A stretch of DNA of 64,000 nucleotides from Clostridia bacterium (lineage in GTDB: Bacteria; Bacillota; Clostridia; Oscillospirales; Acutalibacteraceae). A program made the translations under genes and the position numbers. Positions 16,710-25,734 of the stretch are shown in pieces. Within the stretch, counting starts at the first letter, position 1. Each line of letters starts with the position of its first letter. Under the pieces are notes generated by a model. It was not told where the DNA came from and made no database searches. It saw only the letters and a program-made list of their open reading frames with translations. The DNA lies in the NCBI GenBank assembly GCA_017395425.1, contig JAFPUM010000061.1, forward strand, positions 124,001 through 188,000, read 5' to 3'.

Positions 16710-17387
16710 TCAAATCTGTATGATTTTATTGTAAAGGGCGGTGTGGCATTCATCGATCCGCCAGTCGATATGGAAATGTCCGAAGTACCAGTGACGATAC
16801 CCGACGGTATTTTTAATATCCTCCAGAAACGGCATCAGATCGTCATCTTCCGTTTTGTCATAACAGATCATGGCTGCCAGCGAAAGCGGCGCGTCATGGG
16901 TAATGATGAGATCCACCTGGTTGTCGTGCAGCGCCAGATTCTGCCGCGCACGGGTCACCTCCTCGGCGTTTGGCATCTCCTGCGGCCACCACGAAATGCC
17001 TTCCCGCCGGTAGGCTTTATCCATGGAACGTGCGCCGCCCATGACAAAAATATTCATACCCTCGAGGTCAAAGACATACCCGCGCATCAGATGAATGACC
17101 GACGGACGGATATACTGCACCTTGCCGCCGTTCCAGCTGCATTCTTCATACCGGGCAAGCGCGTCAAAATTTTCATGATTGCCATCGACAAAGAGCGTGG
17201 TAAAATTCTTGGCTTCCAGCCAGTCCAGCCAGTAGTCATCTTTATAGGTTCCCGTCCACACGCCGCCGAAATCGCCGCAGATGATGACGTAATCATTCTT
17301 GGTCAGTTCCTTCTGTTTTTCAAAGCTTCTGGAATTGAGTTTGGAAATATCAATGGGAATATGCGTATCGCCGGTAACAAAAATCAT
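16710..17387 (-). CDS. Calcineurin-like metallophosphoesterase
   Basis: 225 residues. The binuclear metal-site motifs occur in order: GDTHIP (D-x-H) near 6, VIICGDFGGVW (GD), DGNHENFD (GNHE), ITHDAP and GHFHID. This is the layout of a small cytosolic phosphoesterase; the substrate cannot be read from the sequence. AAAGGCAGG lies 8 bases before the ATG, and a sigma-A promoter lies about 80 bases upstream. Confidence 0.92.
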   Translation of the reverse strand: MIFVTGDTHIPIDISKLNSRSFEKQKELTKNDYVIICGDFGGVWTGTYKDDYWLDWLEAKNFTTLFVDGNHENFDALARYEECSWNGGKVQYIRPSVIHLMRGYVFDLEGMNIFVMGGARSMDKAYRREGISWWPQEMPNAEEVTRARQNLALHDNQVDLIITHDAPLSLAAMICYDKTEDDDLMPFLEDIKNTVGYRHWYFGHFHIDWRIDECHTALYNKIIQI

Positions 17388-17465
17388 AGATCATGCCTGC
17401 CTTTCGTTATGAAATCAATCGTTTTTCGTGATAGCGACAACATCTGTTTCCGCCTTCTACTGTGT

Positions 17466-17494
17466 ATTTTACCACATAAATCGTGCTTTTTCAA
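17466..17494 (-). promoter_or_regulatory. Promoter of the phosphoesterase-amidohydrolase operon
   Basis: Minus strand TTGAAA (17489-17494), 17 bases, TAAAAT (17466-17471). Confidence 0.75.
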
Positions 17495-17582
17495 CAAATT
17501 TTTATGTTTTTTTTATTGAATAATGAAAACGAAAGCCTTCCTTCTTTGTTTGTTTTTTTCTGTAAGATTTTTAAAAAAAGGC

Positions 17583-17611
17583 TTGACTTTTGGTTTCAAA
17601 TCATTTATAGT
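17583..17611 (+). promoter_or_regulatory. rpmB promoter
   Basis: TTGACT (17583-17588), 17 bases, TATAGT (17606-17611), 122 bases before the start codon. Confidence 0.8.
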
Positions 17612-17733
17612 ATTATTTAGCGCTGATTATAAGAGGCGATTTCGGCTCGGTTTGCCCGCGTCGGCTATTTAACCAACTCCGTCCAACGTTTTTCTCGGAA
17701 CGCAGGCGGCACGGTATCAGGAGGTGCATCTGC

Positions 17734-17922
17734 ATGGCAAAGTGTGATTTTTGCGGCAAGGAAGTTGCTTTCGGCATCAAGGTTTCCCACTCACACAGAA
17801 GAAGCAACAGAACATGGAAGCCCAACGTCAGACGTGTAAAGGCTGTCGTCAACGGAACTCCCAAGAGAGTTCACGCGTGTACCCGCTGCCTTCGTTCGGG
17901 CAAGGTCACGAGAGCGGTCTGA
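17734..17922 (+). CDS. rpmB: 50S ribosomal protein L28
   Basis: 62 residues. MAKCDFCGKEVAFGIKVSHS at the N-terminus and KRVHACTRCLRSGKV at the C-terminus give the two CxxC pairs of the zinc-binding form. VSHSHRRSNRTWKPNVRRV is the typical L28 core. GGAGG lies 9 bases before ATG. It is transcribed alone, ended by a strong terminator. Confidence 0.98.
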   Translation: MAKCDFCGKEVAFGIKVSHSHRRSNRTWKPNVRRVKAVVNGTPKRVHACTRCLRSGKVTRAV

Positions 17923-17939
17923 TTTGTTTCGAAAATGTC

Positions 17940-18003
17940 CCCACTGTACCCCGGTATATGCTGTCGCTCCCGACACAACCGTTGGTACGGTGGGTATTTT
18001 TTT
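17940..18003 (+). terminator. Terminator after rpmB
   Basis: An 11-bp stem with one G-T pair (17940-17950 with 17984-17994) followed by TATTTTTTT. The 33-base loop can fold further. Confidence 0.75.
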
Positions 18004-18044
18004 GTTTGCCTCTCTCAGACTGATTTTGGTGAAAGGCGGGTGTT

Positions 18045-19052
18045 ATGACAATCATGCCGCGCAGTCAGAAACAGAAACTGCTCACACTGCTGGAAATTCT
18101 TTATCGGGAAACCGACGAAGATCATCCGCTGAGTGTCCCCCGATTGGTCACACTGCTGGCGGAACGCGGCGTCGTCTGTGAGCGCAAGGCACTCTATCGC
18201 GATATCGGGTCGCTCATCGACTTCGGCTTCGATATTCTCCAGTCCACCGCGCCGCCCGGCTATTACTGGGGAACACGGCTTTTTGAACTGCCCGAACTGC
18301 GTATGCTCACCGATTGCGTAAAATCCTCCGAATTTATTACCGAAAAAAAGACCGTGGAACTGATCGGCAAACTCCGGCAATTGACCAGCCGCCATCTCGC
18401 CGAAGAACTGGAACCATCCGGGGGCATCCTCGGCATCCCCAAAAATCGCAACGAGGGCATCTATTACAATATCGACACATTACACACTGCCATTCACCGT
18501 CAGCAAAAGGTGCATTTCTCCTATTATCGCCATGTCATTTGCGGCGGACGGGCAGTTGCCCGGAAATCCCATGAATTTACGGTCAGTCCCTATGCTCTCA
18601 TCTGGAACGACGGAAAGTACTATCTGGTGGCCAATTATGATAAATATGACGATTTTTCTCACTACCGGGTTGACCGTATGCGACAGGTCACCATTCTGGC
18701 CGAGCCAATACGACCGCTGTATGAGGTCAGTCACTTCCGCGGCAGCTTCGACGAGGGCAGCTATATGAGCAGCCTTTTTAGTATGTACGCGGGCAGCTAT
18801 GTCGATTACATCGACCTCAGATGCGCGATGAACTGCATGGAACACGTGGTGGAACGCTTCGGACAGAATATCCGTTACCATATGCTTGACGACAACTGCT
18901 TTACCATTCGTGTCAAGGCGGTCATCAACGACGGACTCGTAAGCTGGATTCTGGCGCAGCGGGGAGGTATTTCGGTGCTTTCTCCCCCCGAACTCCGCCA
19001 GCATATGCAGCGCACACTTGCCGCCATGCTGGATGCCGCGCAGTCTTTTTAA
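18045..19052 (+). CDS. WYL-domain transcriptional regulator
   Basis: 335 residues. An N-terminal winged helix (about 8-75, LVTLLAERGVVCERKALYRD) reads as a DeoR/HTH_11-type DNA-binding domain. The WYL domain spans about 150-225 (VSPYALIWNDGKYYLVANYD and YRVDRM), followed by a WCX-type C-terminal region. Such proteins bind ligands or nucleic acids and regulate stress or defence genes in many bacteria; no defence genes lie next to it here. AAAGGCGGG lies upstream of ATG 18045. It is followed by a perfect 12-bp terminator. Confidence 0.9.
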   Translation: MTIMPRSQKQKLLTLLEILYRETDEDHPLSVPRLVTLLAERGVVCERKALYRDIGSLIDFGFDILQSTAPPGYYWGTRLFELPELRMLTDCVKSSEFITEKKTVELIGKLRQLTSRHLAEELEPSGGILGIPKNRNEGIYYNIDTLHTAIHRQQKVHFSYYRHVICGGRAVARKSHEFTVSPYALIWNDGKYYLVANYDKYDDFSHYRVDRMRQVTILAEPIRPLYEVSHFRGSFDEGSYMSSLFSMYAGSYVDYIDLRCAMNCMEHVVERFGQNIRYHMLDDNCFTIRVKAVINDGLVSWILAQRGGISVLSPPELRQHMQRTLAAMLDAAQSF

Positions 19053-19067
19053 CGACATACACAGACA

Positions 19068-19116
19068 AGGTCTGTCTGCGCTTCCTTTATGAGGGAGGTG
19101 CAGACAGACCTTTTTC
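19068..19116 (+). terminator. Terminator after the WYL regulator gene
   Basis: 12-bp perfect stem (19068-19079 with 19100-19111) followed by TTTTT. It lies at the point where the convergent vanZ-like gene ends. Confidence 0.9.
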
Positions 19117-19697
19117 TACGAAGCATTCTCTTCCAGCCTTGCGTGCTTTCGCGACGGTCTGACCGCTGTAAACAATTCCCTCACAAAACGGAAGAAGACA
19201 TACGAACATCCGCCCAGCAGCATACCCAGCGTATTCATCAGCACGTCATCTGTTTCACAGCAGCCCATATCAAATATACATTGCAAGCCTTCCACCAATA
19301 CAGACAGCATCGCACCTGCTATCACCGCTGTCTTTCCTTTTTGCTCCACACTGTCCGGCATCGCAAAAGGCAGCAGGATCCCCAATGGCAGAAAAAGACA
19401 TACATTTAACACCATTTCACGAAACACACTTTCACTGTATCTCGCCGGTGTCAGACTGCTCAAAGGCATCAGAAATACCTGATCACAGCTTCCCGGCACC
19501 CGGTTGAGTACCGTTACATACAATATGCCTCCTATTGCCGCCATCGCCCCTATACCATTCCAGCGCCTGATTTTCGCTTTATCCTTCCATAACAGCATCC
19601 ATGCCGTCCACAGTAAGATAACCGCTGCCGAAATATTCTCAATATCCCGCAGCGGGCAGCCATACATACCCGTCAACATTCGTGATTCCATCATCAT
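19116..19697 (-). CDS. VanZ-family membrane protein
   Basis: 193 residues with about four membrane helices. The family signatures are VLNVCLFLPLGILLPF near residue 98 and VEGLQCIFDMGCCETDDVLM near 135, the latter followed by NTLG. VanZ proteins are linked to teicoplanin resistance in some clusters, but most chromosomal copies have no proven role. ATG 19697 has GAGG 7 bases upstream; other starts within the next two codons are possible. Base composition is a little more AT-rich than in the neighbouring genes. Confidence 0.88.
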   Translation of the reverse strand: MMMESRMLTGMYGCPLRDIENISAAVILLWTAWMLLWKDKAKIRRWNGIGAMAAIGGILYVTVLNRVPGSCDQVFLMPLSSLTPARYSESVFREMVLNVCLFLPLGILLPFAMPDSVEQKGKTAVIAGAMLSVLVEGLQCIFDMGCCETDDVLMNTLGMLLGGCSYVFFRFVRELFTAVRPSRKHARLEENAS

Positions 19698-19802
19698 CCG
19701 CAAACCTCATTTGTTTTGACATTCTGATCTATGAATTTATCCTTGACCATTCATCCCCGAATTATTCCTTTTTTATCATTCCCAATCACTATCCACAACA
19801 AG

Positions 19803-19842
19803 AAGCCGCGGAACAGACCATTATGGGACTGTTCCGCGGCTT
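19803..19842 (-). terminator. Terminator after the O-antigen ligase-like gene
   Basis: 14-bp perfect stem (19803-19816 with 19829-19842). On the minus strand it is followed by CTTGTTGTGG, a weak T-tract. Confidence 0.8.
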
Positions 19843-19874
19843 GAGTGCATCATCTTTTGGGATGTATTGCTTCT

Positions 19875-21773
19875 TTACTGCGGATGATAGAGCTTTTCCA
19901 GTGTGTCTGAAAGCCACTCGGACATCTCCTCGTCTTCTTCATCCTCATCTTCTTCGTCCATATCGTCATTTTCATCGGATGCCGTTTCCGAGGCTTCGTC
20001 TCCGGTTTCACTGTCGGTATCCTCATAAGCGTCGGTTTCAGAATTTTCACTGTCTGTCCCGATGCTTTCGTCACATCCTGCACTATCCGCCGGAGCACTG
20101 TTTTTCAAACGGGCTTGCTGATCGCTTGTACGAATCGCCGCACCCGCAATCCCTAAAAACAGCCACATCATAGGCGTATGAACCGGCATCGCCAATCCGA
20201 AAAATGCCTGAACGGAATAGCACAGTACACCTAACGCTCCACACAGCAGAAGCGGTTCCTTTTCGGCACGTCTGATGCCTTTTGCAATCATCAGACCCAG
20301 AAAACTGAGGAATCCTCCCAGCGCAAATATGCCCGAATTCACCCACAGTTCCAGATATTCATTGTGTGCTTCTCCGACATACACATATGTCCCATAGTAC
20401 TCCTCGATTTTTTCATGGTATAAATAATTAAATCGTCCCACAAAGGATTGCGGACCGGTGCCGAAAAACGGATGCTCCGAAATCAGCTTCAGCGCTCCCT
20501 TCCAGATGAAAACACGGAGCGTGCCGAAATGATCGTCAAAATTGTGATAAAAAAGCATCTGTCCGAATTCGTACAGCGTTCCATTGGAAGGGTCGCGGGC
20601 AGCGATAAAACCGACAGTCAAAGCGCCGAGAACCGCGACGCCGTCAATGGAGAGCGTTGCAATGAGAAGTGTTTTGCGCGACACATCGGCACTGATCCAG
20701 CCTTTTTCGATCGCGAGCGCAACTCCGGCGCAAATCAGACTGAGGATCAGAAATGCCCAGCTTTTTTTCCCCATTCCCATGGTGCCATTGGAAAATACCG
20801 AAATCTGCTTGATCATTCCTACCATCATACCTACCGATAGGATAATAAGAAAACGTTCCACCCGTCTCATAGATGTCAGCAGCAGCGGCAGTGACACCAG
20901 CAGAACCGCTGCCATAGCAACCATTCCGGCGTCTACATTAATAATCAGCTGACTCCACAGAAGCAGCGCAAAAAAACAGACTGTATAATACCCATGCGGA
21001 TCAAAGGTATCGGTTTGCTCCGTGATGAACACGGCAGCTGCCACCACTAACGACAAGGTAAGATAATAGGATGTGAAATCCACATTTCCCATGGGTCCTA
21101 CAAAGTCATTTGTATTCATGTAATACACATGAAAAAAGTCCACGTCCATCACATGCAGCAGACACAGAATAGCTACCAGTGTTCCGCCGCTGTAAAACAA
21201 CGCCATGCCCCGTTTGCACATGCGCAGCGGAATCGAAATCAAAAAATAAATTGCCACATAGATGGTTTGAATAATCAATCCCTCATTGCGGTCATCATAA
21301 CCTGTCAGCGCCAGCGATCTGTCCTCGCTGAGCAGGGTTGAAAGAACCACAAACGCATAATACGTCAACAGCGCCGCATCAACGATATTAAAGGTTTCAC
21401 CTATTTTGTTTTTGCAAATCGAAAGCTTTTCTTTCCAGCCAGAGGCAAAAAACGGTTTGTATGATTTGGACAGTATCCATTTTCCCAGATAAAGAGCCAG
21501 CAGACACCCCGCCATAATGGGAACTGCTTTATACAGATAAAGCGTTTTATACCAAATCAGATACATGTAATATGGCTTTATGCAGATCAAGGGGTAAACA
21601 AACGCCCACATAATCACCAGAATCAAAGCGGCTATTTCGATCACATAGAACTCGCCGAACCGCTTTGTCAGTTCCCGGTGCATGTAATTCTTCATGATCG
21701 CCGGCGTTGAAAACTGATTGATTCCGGACTCCTGCGATACGTTCTGTCGGTTTCGTTGCTTAAATTTAGACAT
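19875..21773 (-). CDS. O-antigen ligase/Wzy-type membrane protein with acidic tail
   Basis: 632 residues with about 12 hydrophobic segments. The Wzy_C-type signature lies near 430-480: RVFIWKGALKLISEHPFFGT and then GEAHNEYLELWVNSG. These enzymes ligate or polymerise lipid-linked glycans on the outer face of the membrane. The last 75 residues or so are a disordered acidic tail of Asp/Glu/Ser/Thr, presumably cytoplasmic or extracellular depending on helix number. GGGAGGAG lies upstream of ATG 21773. The gene is more AT-rich than the neighbourhood and has its own promoter. Confidence 0.85.
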   Translation of the reverse strand: MSKFKQRNRQNVSQESGINQFSTPAIMKNYMHRELTKRFGEFYVIEIAALILVIMWAFVYPLICIKPYYMYLIWYKTLYLYKAVPIMAGCLLALYLGKWILSKSYKPFFASGWKEKLSICKNKIGETFNIVDAALLTYYAFVVLSTLLSEDRSLALTGYDDRNEGLIIQTIYVAIYFLISIPLRMCKRGMALFYSGGTLVAILCLLHVMDVDFFHVYYMNTNDFVGPMGNVDFTSYYLTLSLVVAAAVFITEQTDTFDPHGYYTVCFFALLLWSQLIINVDAGMVAMAAVLLVSLPLLLTSMRRVERFLIILSVGMMVGMIKQISVFSNGTMGMGKKSWAFLILSLICAGVALAIEKGWISADVSRKTLLIATLSIDGVAVLGALTVGFIAARDPSNGTLYEFGQMLFYHNFDDHFGTLRVFIWKGALKLISEHPFFGTGPQSFVGRFNYLYHEKIEEYYGTYVYVGEAHNEYLELWVNSGIFALGGFLSFLGLMIAKGIRRAEKEPLLLCGALGVLCYSVQAFFGLAMPVHTPMMWLFLGIAGAAIRTSDQQARLKNSAPADSAGCDESIGTDSENSETDAYEDTDSETGDEASETASDENDDMDEEDEDEEDEEMSEWLSDTLEKLYHPQ

Positions 21774-21817
21774 AGACGGGTAATCTCCTCCCTTGAATTG
21801 GGATATAAATCTTTTTT

Positions 21818-21846
21818 ATTTTATATGCTGGAAAGATTTTTTGCAA
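21818..21846 (-). promoter_or_regulatory. Promoter of the O-antigen ligase-like gene
   Basis: Minus strand TTGCAA (21841-21846), 17 bases, TAAAAT (21818-21823). Confidence 0.75.
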
Positions 21847-21911
21847 CCTTTTTATGATAAGTTTAAAAAATATACATAATTGTTTGAAAAAATACAGGTA
21901 TTTTTCCTATT

Positions 21912-22661
21912 TTATACTGATTCACCGTCTCTCACAGCCTGCAGCGCTTCATCGATCATCCGCTGCACAGTTGCGGGCAGCGCCTTTACCTCAGCGCGGC
22001 TGAGTCCCTCGGTATCAATCGGAGACAGGACGCGGAGCGTCACCTTGCCGGACTGAATCCAGTGTCCATTCCGCTCAAAAAGTGCGGCCGTACCGTCCAG
22101 CATCACAGGCACCACCGGAACCTTCGTCTTCTGTGCCACCATAAACGCACCGCCCTTGAATTCGCCCAGTTCACCGGTCTTGCTGCGGGTGCCCTCCGGA
22201 AAAATGATGGCGGAATAACCGTTTTCCACCACCTGTATCATGCGCTGCACAGCTTCAATGCCCGCTTTCATATCCGAACGATCCACATAAACACAGTGAA
22301 TCTCCCGCATCCAGAGACGGATCAGCGGCACCTTGCCGATAGACGCCTTTGACAGCAGCGCGTGCGGCTTGTCGAGATAGCCCAGCAGCAGCAAGATGTC
22401 AAAAAAGCTCTGATGATTGGCCGCAAATACACATACGCGATCCTGCGGTATGGCTTCCATCCCCTGTGCATCCACCTTGGCACCTGCCGCAAACAGCAGC
22501 CGACGTGCCCAATTGCGCACGGTTTTATCCACAAACGCGTCGCGCTTCTCTCGCGGGGCAAATTTGTTGAGGCACTGCACGTACAGCCATACCACCATGA
22601 GCAGCAGCAGTTCGATCCACATATATGCCATGAATAACACGGTTTTAATGTATTTCATCAT
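21912..22661 (-). CDS. plsC: 1-acyl-sn-glycerol-3-phosphate acyltransferase
   Basis: 249 residues. It has one N-terminal membrane helix. The acyltransferase motifs occur in order: ANHQSFFDILL (HxxxxD) near 78, FPEGTRSKTGELGEFKGGAF near 155, and PVVPVML. It makes phosphatidic acid from lysophosphatidic acid at the membrane. GGGAGG lies 6 bases before ATG 22661. It may be cotranscribed with greA, although a terminator-like hairpin separates them. Confidence 0.93.
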   Translation of the reverse strand: MMKYIKTVLFMAYMWIELLLLMVVWLYVQCLNKFAPREKRDAFVDKTVRNWARRLLFAAGAKVDAQGMEAIPQDRVCVFAANHQSFFDILLLLGYLDKPHALLSKASIGKVPLIRLWMREIHCVYVDRSDMKAGIEAVQRMIQVVENGYSAIIFPEGTRSKTGELGEFKGGAFMVAQKTKVPVVPVMLDGTAALFERNGHWIQSGKVTLRVLSPIDTEGLSRAEVKALPATVQRMIDEALQAVRDGESV

Positions 22662-22696
22662 CGCGATCCTCCCGTTTTTCCTACTAAACCACTACA

Positions 22697-22729
22697 AAAG
22701 GACTGCCGCCTGTCGGCCAGCAGCCCTTT
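22697..22729 (-). terminator. Terminator-like hairpin after greA
   Basis: 10-bp stem with one G-T pair (22697-22706 with 22720-22729), followed on the minus strand by a weak T-tract (TTTTGTAG). Confidence 0.55.
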
Positions 22730-22739
22730 CCTCAATCTT

Positions 22740-23246
22740 TTAAATCGAACGGGAAATATCCACAACCTTATAATGAATCACACCGCCCGGCGTTTCCACC
22801 TCAAAGGTCTCACCCGCATGTTTGCCCATGACCGCTCTGCCCACGGGGCATTCGTCCGAAATGCTGCCGCCCAGCGGATTGGCTTCGGTAGAACCCACAA
22901 TCTGGTAAATCTCCACCTCGTTCAGGTCTACATCCAGCAGCCGCACCTTCACACCGATTCTGACCACATCGGTCGTCAGATCGGATTCATCAATGACCAC
23001 CACATGCTTGAGTCTGGTTTCAAGCTCGAGAATACGCGCTTCATTTTGTCCCTGATTGTTTTTGGCTTCGTCATACTCGCTGTTTTCACTCAGGTCACCA
23101 AACGAAAGTGCCACTTTGATTTCATCGGCAATTTCTTTTCGTTTGACGGTCTTGCGGTATTCCAGCTCTTCCTCCAGTTGCTTGAGACCTTCCGCTGTGA
23201 GCTTGACCTCCATCGAGGATTTGCTCTGTTTTTCATTCGCTGCCAT
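22740..23246 (-). CDS. greA: Transcription elongation factor GreA
   Basis: 168 residues. Rescues backtracked RNA polymerase by stimulating transcript cleavage. The coiled-coil N-terminus carries the tip acidic residues in GDLSENSEYDEAKNNQG. The C-terminal FKBP-like domain ends with SPLG-type sequence (EANPLGGSISDECPVGRAVM) and GGVIHYKVVDI. It has a 12-residue N-terminal extension compared with the usual start; the ribosome site AAAGGATGG is somewhat distant from ATG 23246. A perfect promoter lies upstream. Confidence 0.97.
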   Translation of the reverse strand: MAANEKQSKSSMEVKLTAEGLKQLEEELEYRKTVKRKEIADEIKVALSFGDLSENSEYDEAKNNQGQNEARILELETRLKHVVVIDESDLTTDVVRIGVKVRLLDVDLNEVEIYQIVGSTEANPLGGSISDECPVGRAVMGKHAGETFEVETPGGVIHYKVVDISRSI

Positions 23247-23298
23247 AATTCAGTCGCCGCCATCCTTTCCATGTATCCGTTGATTCGTACATTAGTAC

Positions 23299-23327
23299 AT
23301 TATAATACCATCCAAGGAAGATGTCAA
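23299..23327 (-). promoter_or_regulatory. greA promoter
   Basis: Minus strand TTGACA (23322-23327), 17 bases, TATAAT (23299-23304): perfect sigma-A consensus. Confidence 0.92.
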
Positions 23328-23376
23328 TCATTTTTGTTCGGGCAATTACAGAAATCCTTGGGGAAAAGTCATCCTC

Positions 23377-25560
23377 TCAAAGCGCCCGTAAAACCGAAAA
23401 CAGCGAAATAATGACAAACACCGCCTGCATCATCAGCACCTGCGACGCATCAATCGCATAGGGACTGATCACACTCAGAATCACCACAAACAAAAATCCC
23501 ATCACAAAACAGATGGATTGAATCAGCAGCCCCAGCCGTTCGGTTTCCTTCATGCGCACTGCCGCCCGGATCGCAGACGAAAGCTCTTTCAGGCTGCCGT
23601 TGGTCGCCAGAAGTGCTTCTTCACTGTCTGTCACGGCATAAGTGACAGAATCATACACACGGCTGCCCTCATTGTCAAGAATCGAAATAAACCGCGGCGG
23701 CAGGTCAAAAACCTGCGTGATAAGCTTGACGTTGATATTGGCGTCGCAGGTGTAAATCATCAGATTGGTGCCGTCCGAAATAATCTGCACCAACGCGCTT
23801 CTCACAGAGGCTGACGCCTTGTATTCCAGCAGATACACACCAACCAGACGGTTGTTGACCGCCACATACAGCATCTGCTGTCCCAGCTTATCCGCCATCG
23901 CCTCGAATTCATCCAGACGCTTCAGTCCGCCTCCCGCAATGACCACACGGTGCGTGGTCATCATCTCCCGATTGCCCACCAGCACCCGGCGTTCCCGCAG
24001 AAAGCCCGACATTCCCAATTCGTTCTCATAGAACATCCCGTCCACGCTGTCCCGCAGCCGGTTCTCATTCCGGATCAGCGCACCGAACACCTCGCCCAGC
24101 GCTCCGCCCGATGCCATCAGCAGCGACGCGGCAGAAGCGGTGACTTCTTCGATCTCCATATCGCTCACGGCAAGCGCCTTGATCACCCGGATGCTCCCGC
24201 GGGGAAACAAATCGGTGGTATTCACCGCAAACGCGTCGGTATCTCCGAATTTTTCCACGGCGTTCCACCCGTTGAGCAGCGCTCCCTTGCGCAGCAGCTT
24301 TTTGGTCGTCATGCTCAGCGGAATCTCCAGACACAACAACCCCGTAATCGGCACACTGGTAACCAGTGCGGCATTGAGCGCCGAACTTCCTACCGCCAGA
24401 AAATCGTCTCCACGCCATACGCCCCGTATGCCGCCAATCAGCGCCGTGACACCCGCAATCAGCAGCAGCCACGGATACAGCCGCGCCATAATCAGGCTGC
24501 TGCTGTCCTCACGGCAGGCATTCTTGAAATATCCCGACAAAATCCTGGTACGCACCAGATAACACACTTTGGCATTGCGGCTGCCAGACGCCAGACGCAA
24601 ATCCACTCCCACGGGACTGTCCTCCGCCGACAGCAGCGCACTGTGCAATCCTTTTTTCGCCACAAAGCCAAAACCTCTCGCCACCCGCAGCGTGTGCATC
24701 AGACGATTGGCGGTATAGATGGTGACGGCAAAGCAGACCGGTCCCGCAAAGGTATTGGTTACCGATTTATGAAACACCAGCGACAGCAGCAGCATATACA
24801 GTATATGCCCTATCTCTGTCGCCGTGGCAATCGTCAGCACGGTACGGGTATTGAAAACCCGATGCACCAGATTCCGCAGACCCTCCGCCATGTCCCGGAA
24901 CGAAATGGCGGCGGCAAAACAAAGCCCCGCCAGCGATATGCCCAGATAGACCGCCGGCGCTCCGTCCGGTGTAAACATCGCCGGAAAGGGCAGTCCGAAT
25001 GCCGGCACCAGTTCCAGTGCGCACAGAAACAGCGTCACAACCGTCAGTTCAATCAGTCCGAACCGCAGACGGTTGGCACGTTCCTCCAGATCATAGCGCG
25101 CCCGGCGAATCTCTTTGGTACTGCGATAATTGATCCTGGTCAGCCGCTCGTCCTCACTCATTTCATAAGGGGAACCGCTCTTCCCCCGCAGCTTCTTCTG
25201 AATCTGTTCCTCCAGCGCAAAAAGATCAATGTCATTCTCCCGGCTGAAAACCGGTCGTTTCCGGTCATTTCCCAGCAGCCGGTCCGCAGGGTCCAGATCG
25301 GCGGGGGACACCGGCGTGGGCGTCTCCTCAGGTTCCGGCGGAACATAGATTCGATCCGTGGGTGCAAGATTCACCCGATAAAAGAATATCTTTCCCCGTA
25401 AAAGACACATATGCCCCTTCCCTTTGGCAATCGTGGGTTCCACGCCCCAATGGGTAGGCGTAGGCATGGTTTCCATCACATAGGATACGATACTGTCTTC
25501 TCTTCCTTCGACAGGGGCTTTTCTGGCGCCGATATGCGCCTTCTCTTCGTTGAAGCTCAA
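23377..25560 (-). CDS. P-type ATPase-like membrane protein lacking the phosphorylation Asp
   Basis: 727 residues. After a soluble N-terminus (about 1-145) come hydrophobic segments typical of a P-type ATPase core. The pre-P segment VPITGLLCLEIPLSMTTKKL, then RKGALLNGWNAVEKFGDTDA, matches the segment before the DKTGT loop. The loop itself reads AVNTTDLFPRG, so Asn447 stands where the phosphorylated Asp should be. The hinge GDGxND near residue 640 is also lost, while the closing helix pair (about 668-727) is retained. The A-domain TGE motif was not found. ATP-driven transport is therefore unlikely; a regulatory or scaffolding role is inference. TTG 25560 is chosen for GGAGG 8 bases upstream. 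Confidence 0.7.
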   Translation of the reverse strand: MSFNEEKAHIGARKAPVEGREDSIVSYVMETMPTPTHWGVEPTIAKGKGHMCLLRGKIFFYRVNLAPTDRIYVPPEPEETPTPVSPADLDPADRLLGNDRKRPVFSRENDIDLFALEEQIQKKLRGKSGSPYEMSEDERLTRINYRSTKEIRRARYDLEERANRLRFGLIELTVVTLFLCALELVPAFGLPFPAMFTPDGAPAVYLGISLAGLCFAAAISFRDMAEGLRNLVHRVFNTRTVLTIATATEIGHILYMLLLSLVFHKSVTNTFAGPVCFAVTIYTANRLMHTLRVARGFGFVAKKGLHSALLSAEDSPVGVDLRLASGSRNAKVCYLVRTRILSGYFKNACREDSSSLIMARLYPWLLLIAGVTALIGGIRGVWRGDDFLAVGSSALNAALVTSVPITGLLCLEIPLSMTTKKLLRKGALLNGWNAVEKFGDTDAFAVNTTDLFPRGSIRVIKALAVSDMEIEEVTASAASLLMASGGALGEVFGALIRNENRLRDSVDGMFYENELGMSGFLRERRVLVGNREMMTTHRVVIAGGGLKRLDEFEAMADKLGQQMLYVAVNNRLVGVYLLEYKASASVRSALVQIISDGTNLMIYTCDANINVKLITQVFDLPPRFISILDNEGSRVYDSVTYAVTDSEEALLATNGSLKELSSAIRAAVRMKETERLGLLIQSICFVMGFLFVVILSVISPYAIDASQVLMMQAVFVIISLFSVLRAL

Positions 25561-25645
25561 CAAACATACCTCCCGCAAAATGATGCGTTGACAACGCGCA
25601 AATCTGCCGCGGTCATGTCCGTGAATAACGGCACAGTCGCACGAC

Positions 25646-25677
25646 AAACCGCGCAAATGATCGGATTTGCGCGGTTT
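25646..25677 (-). terminator. Strong inverted repeat between two genes of the operon
   Basis: 13-bp perfect stem (25646-25658 with 25665-25677) with a 6-base loop. No T-run follows on either strand, so it may be an attenuator or an mRNA-stabilising stem rather than a full terminator. Confidence 0.5.
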
Positions 25678-25734
25678 GATCATTACGTTATCCTGTCACA
25701 CAAGTTCCCCCGCGGAGAAATCCGTCCCGACCGC

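Larger units (their letters stand above)
17388..17733. other. Intergenic region between divergent genes
   Basis: 346 bases without a gene. The left part holds the minus-strand promoter of the phosphoesterase operon. The middle is AT-rich with T and A runs. The right part holds the rpmB promoter and a leader of about 115 nt. No RNA gene was recognised. Confidence 0.6.

Noticed and set aside
17612..17733. Possible structured RNA element in the rpmB leader
   Set aside because: No stable conserved-looking hairpin or known leader motif could be made out by eye.
23377..25683. Long upstream extension of the ATPase-like protein to 25683
   Set aside because: The extra N-terminus spans the 13-bp inverted repeat and lacks a ribosome site; TTG 25560 has GGAGG at good distance.
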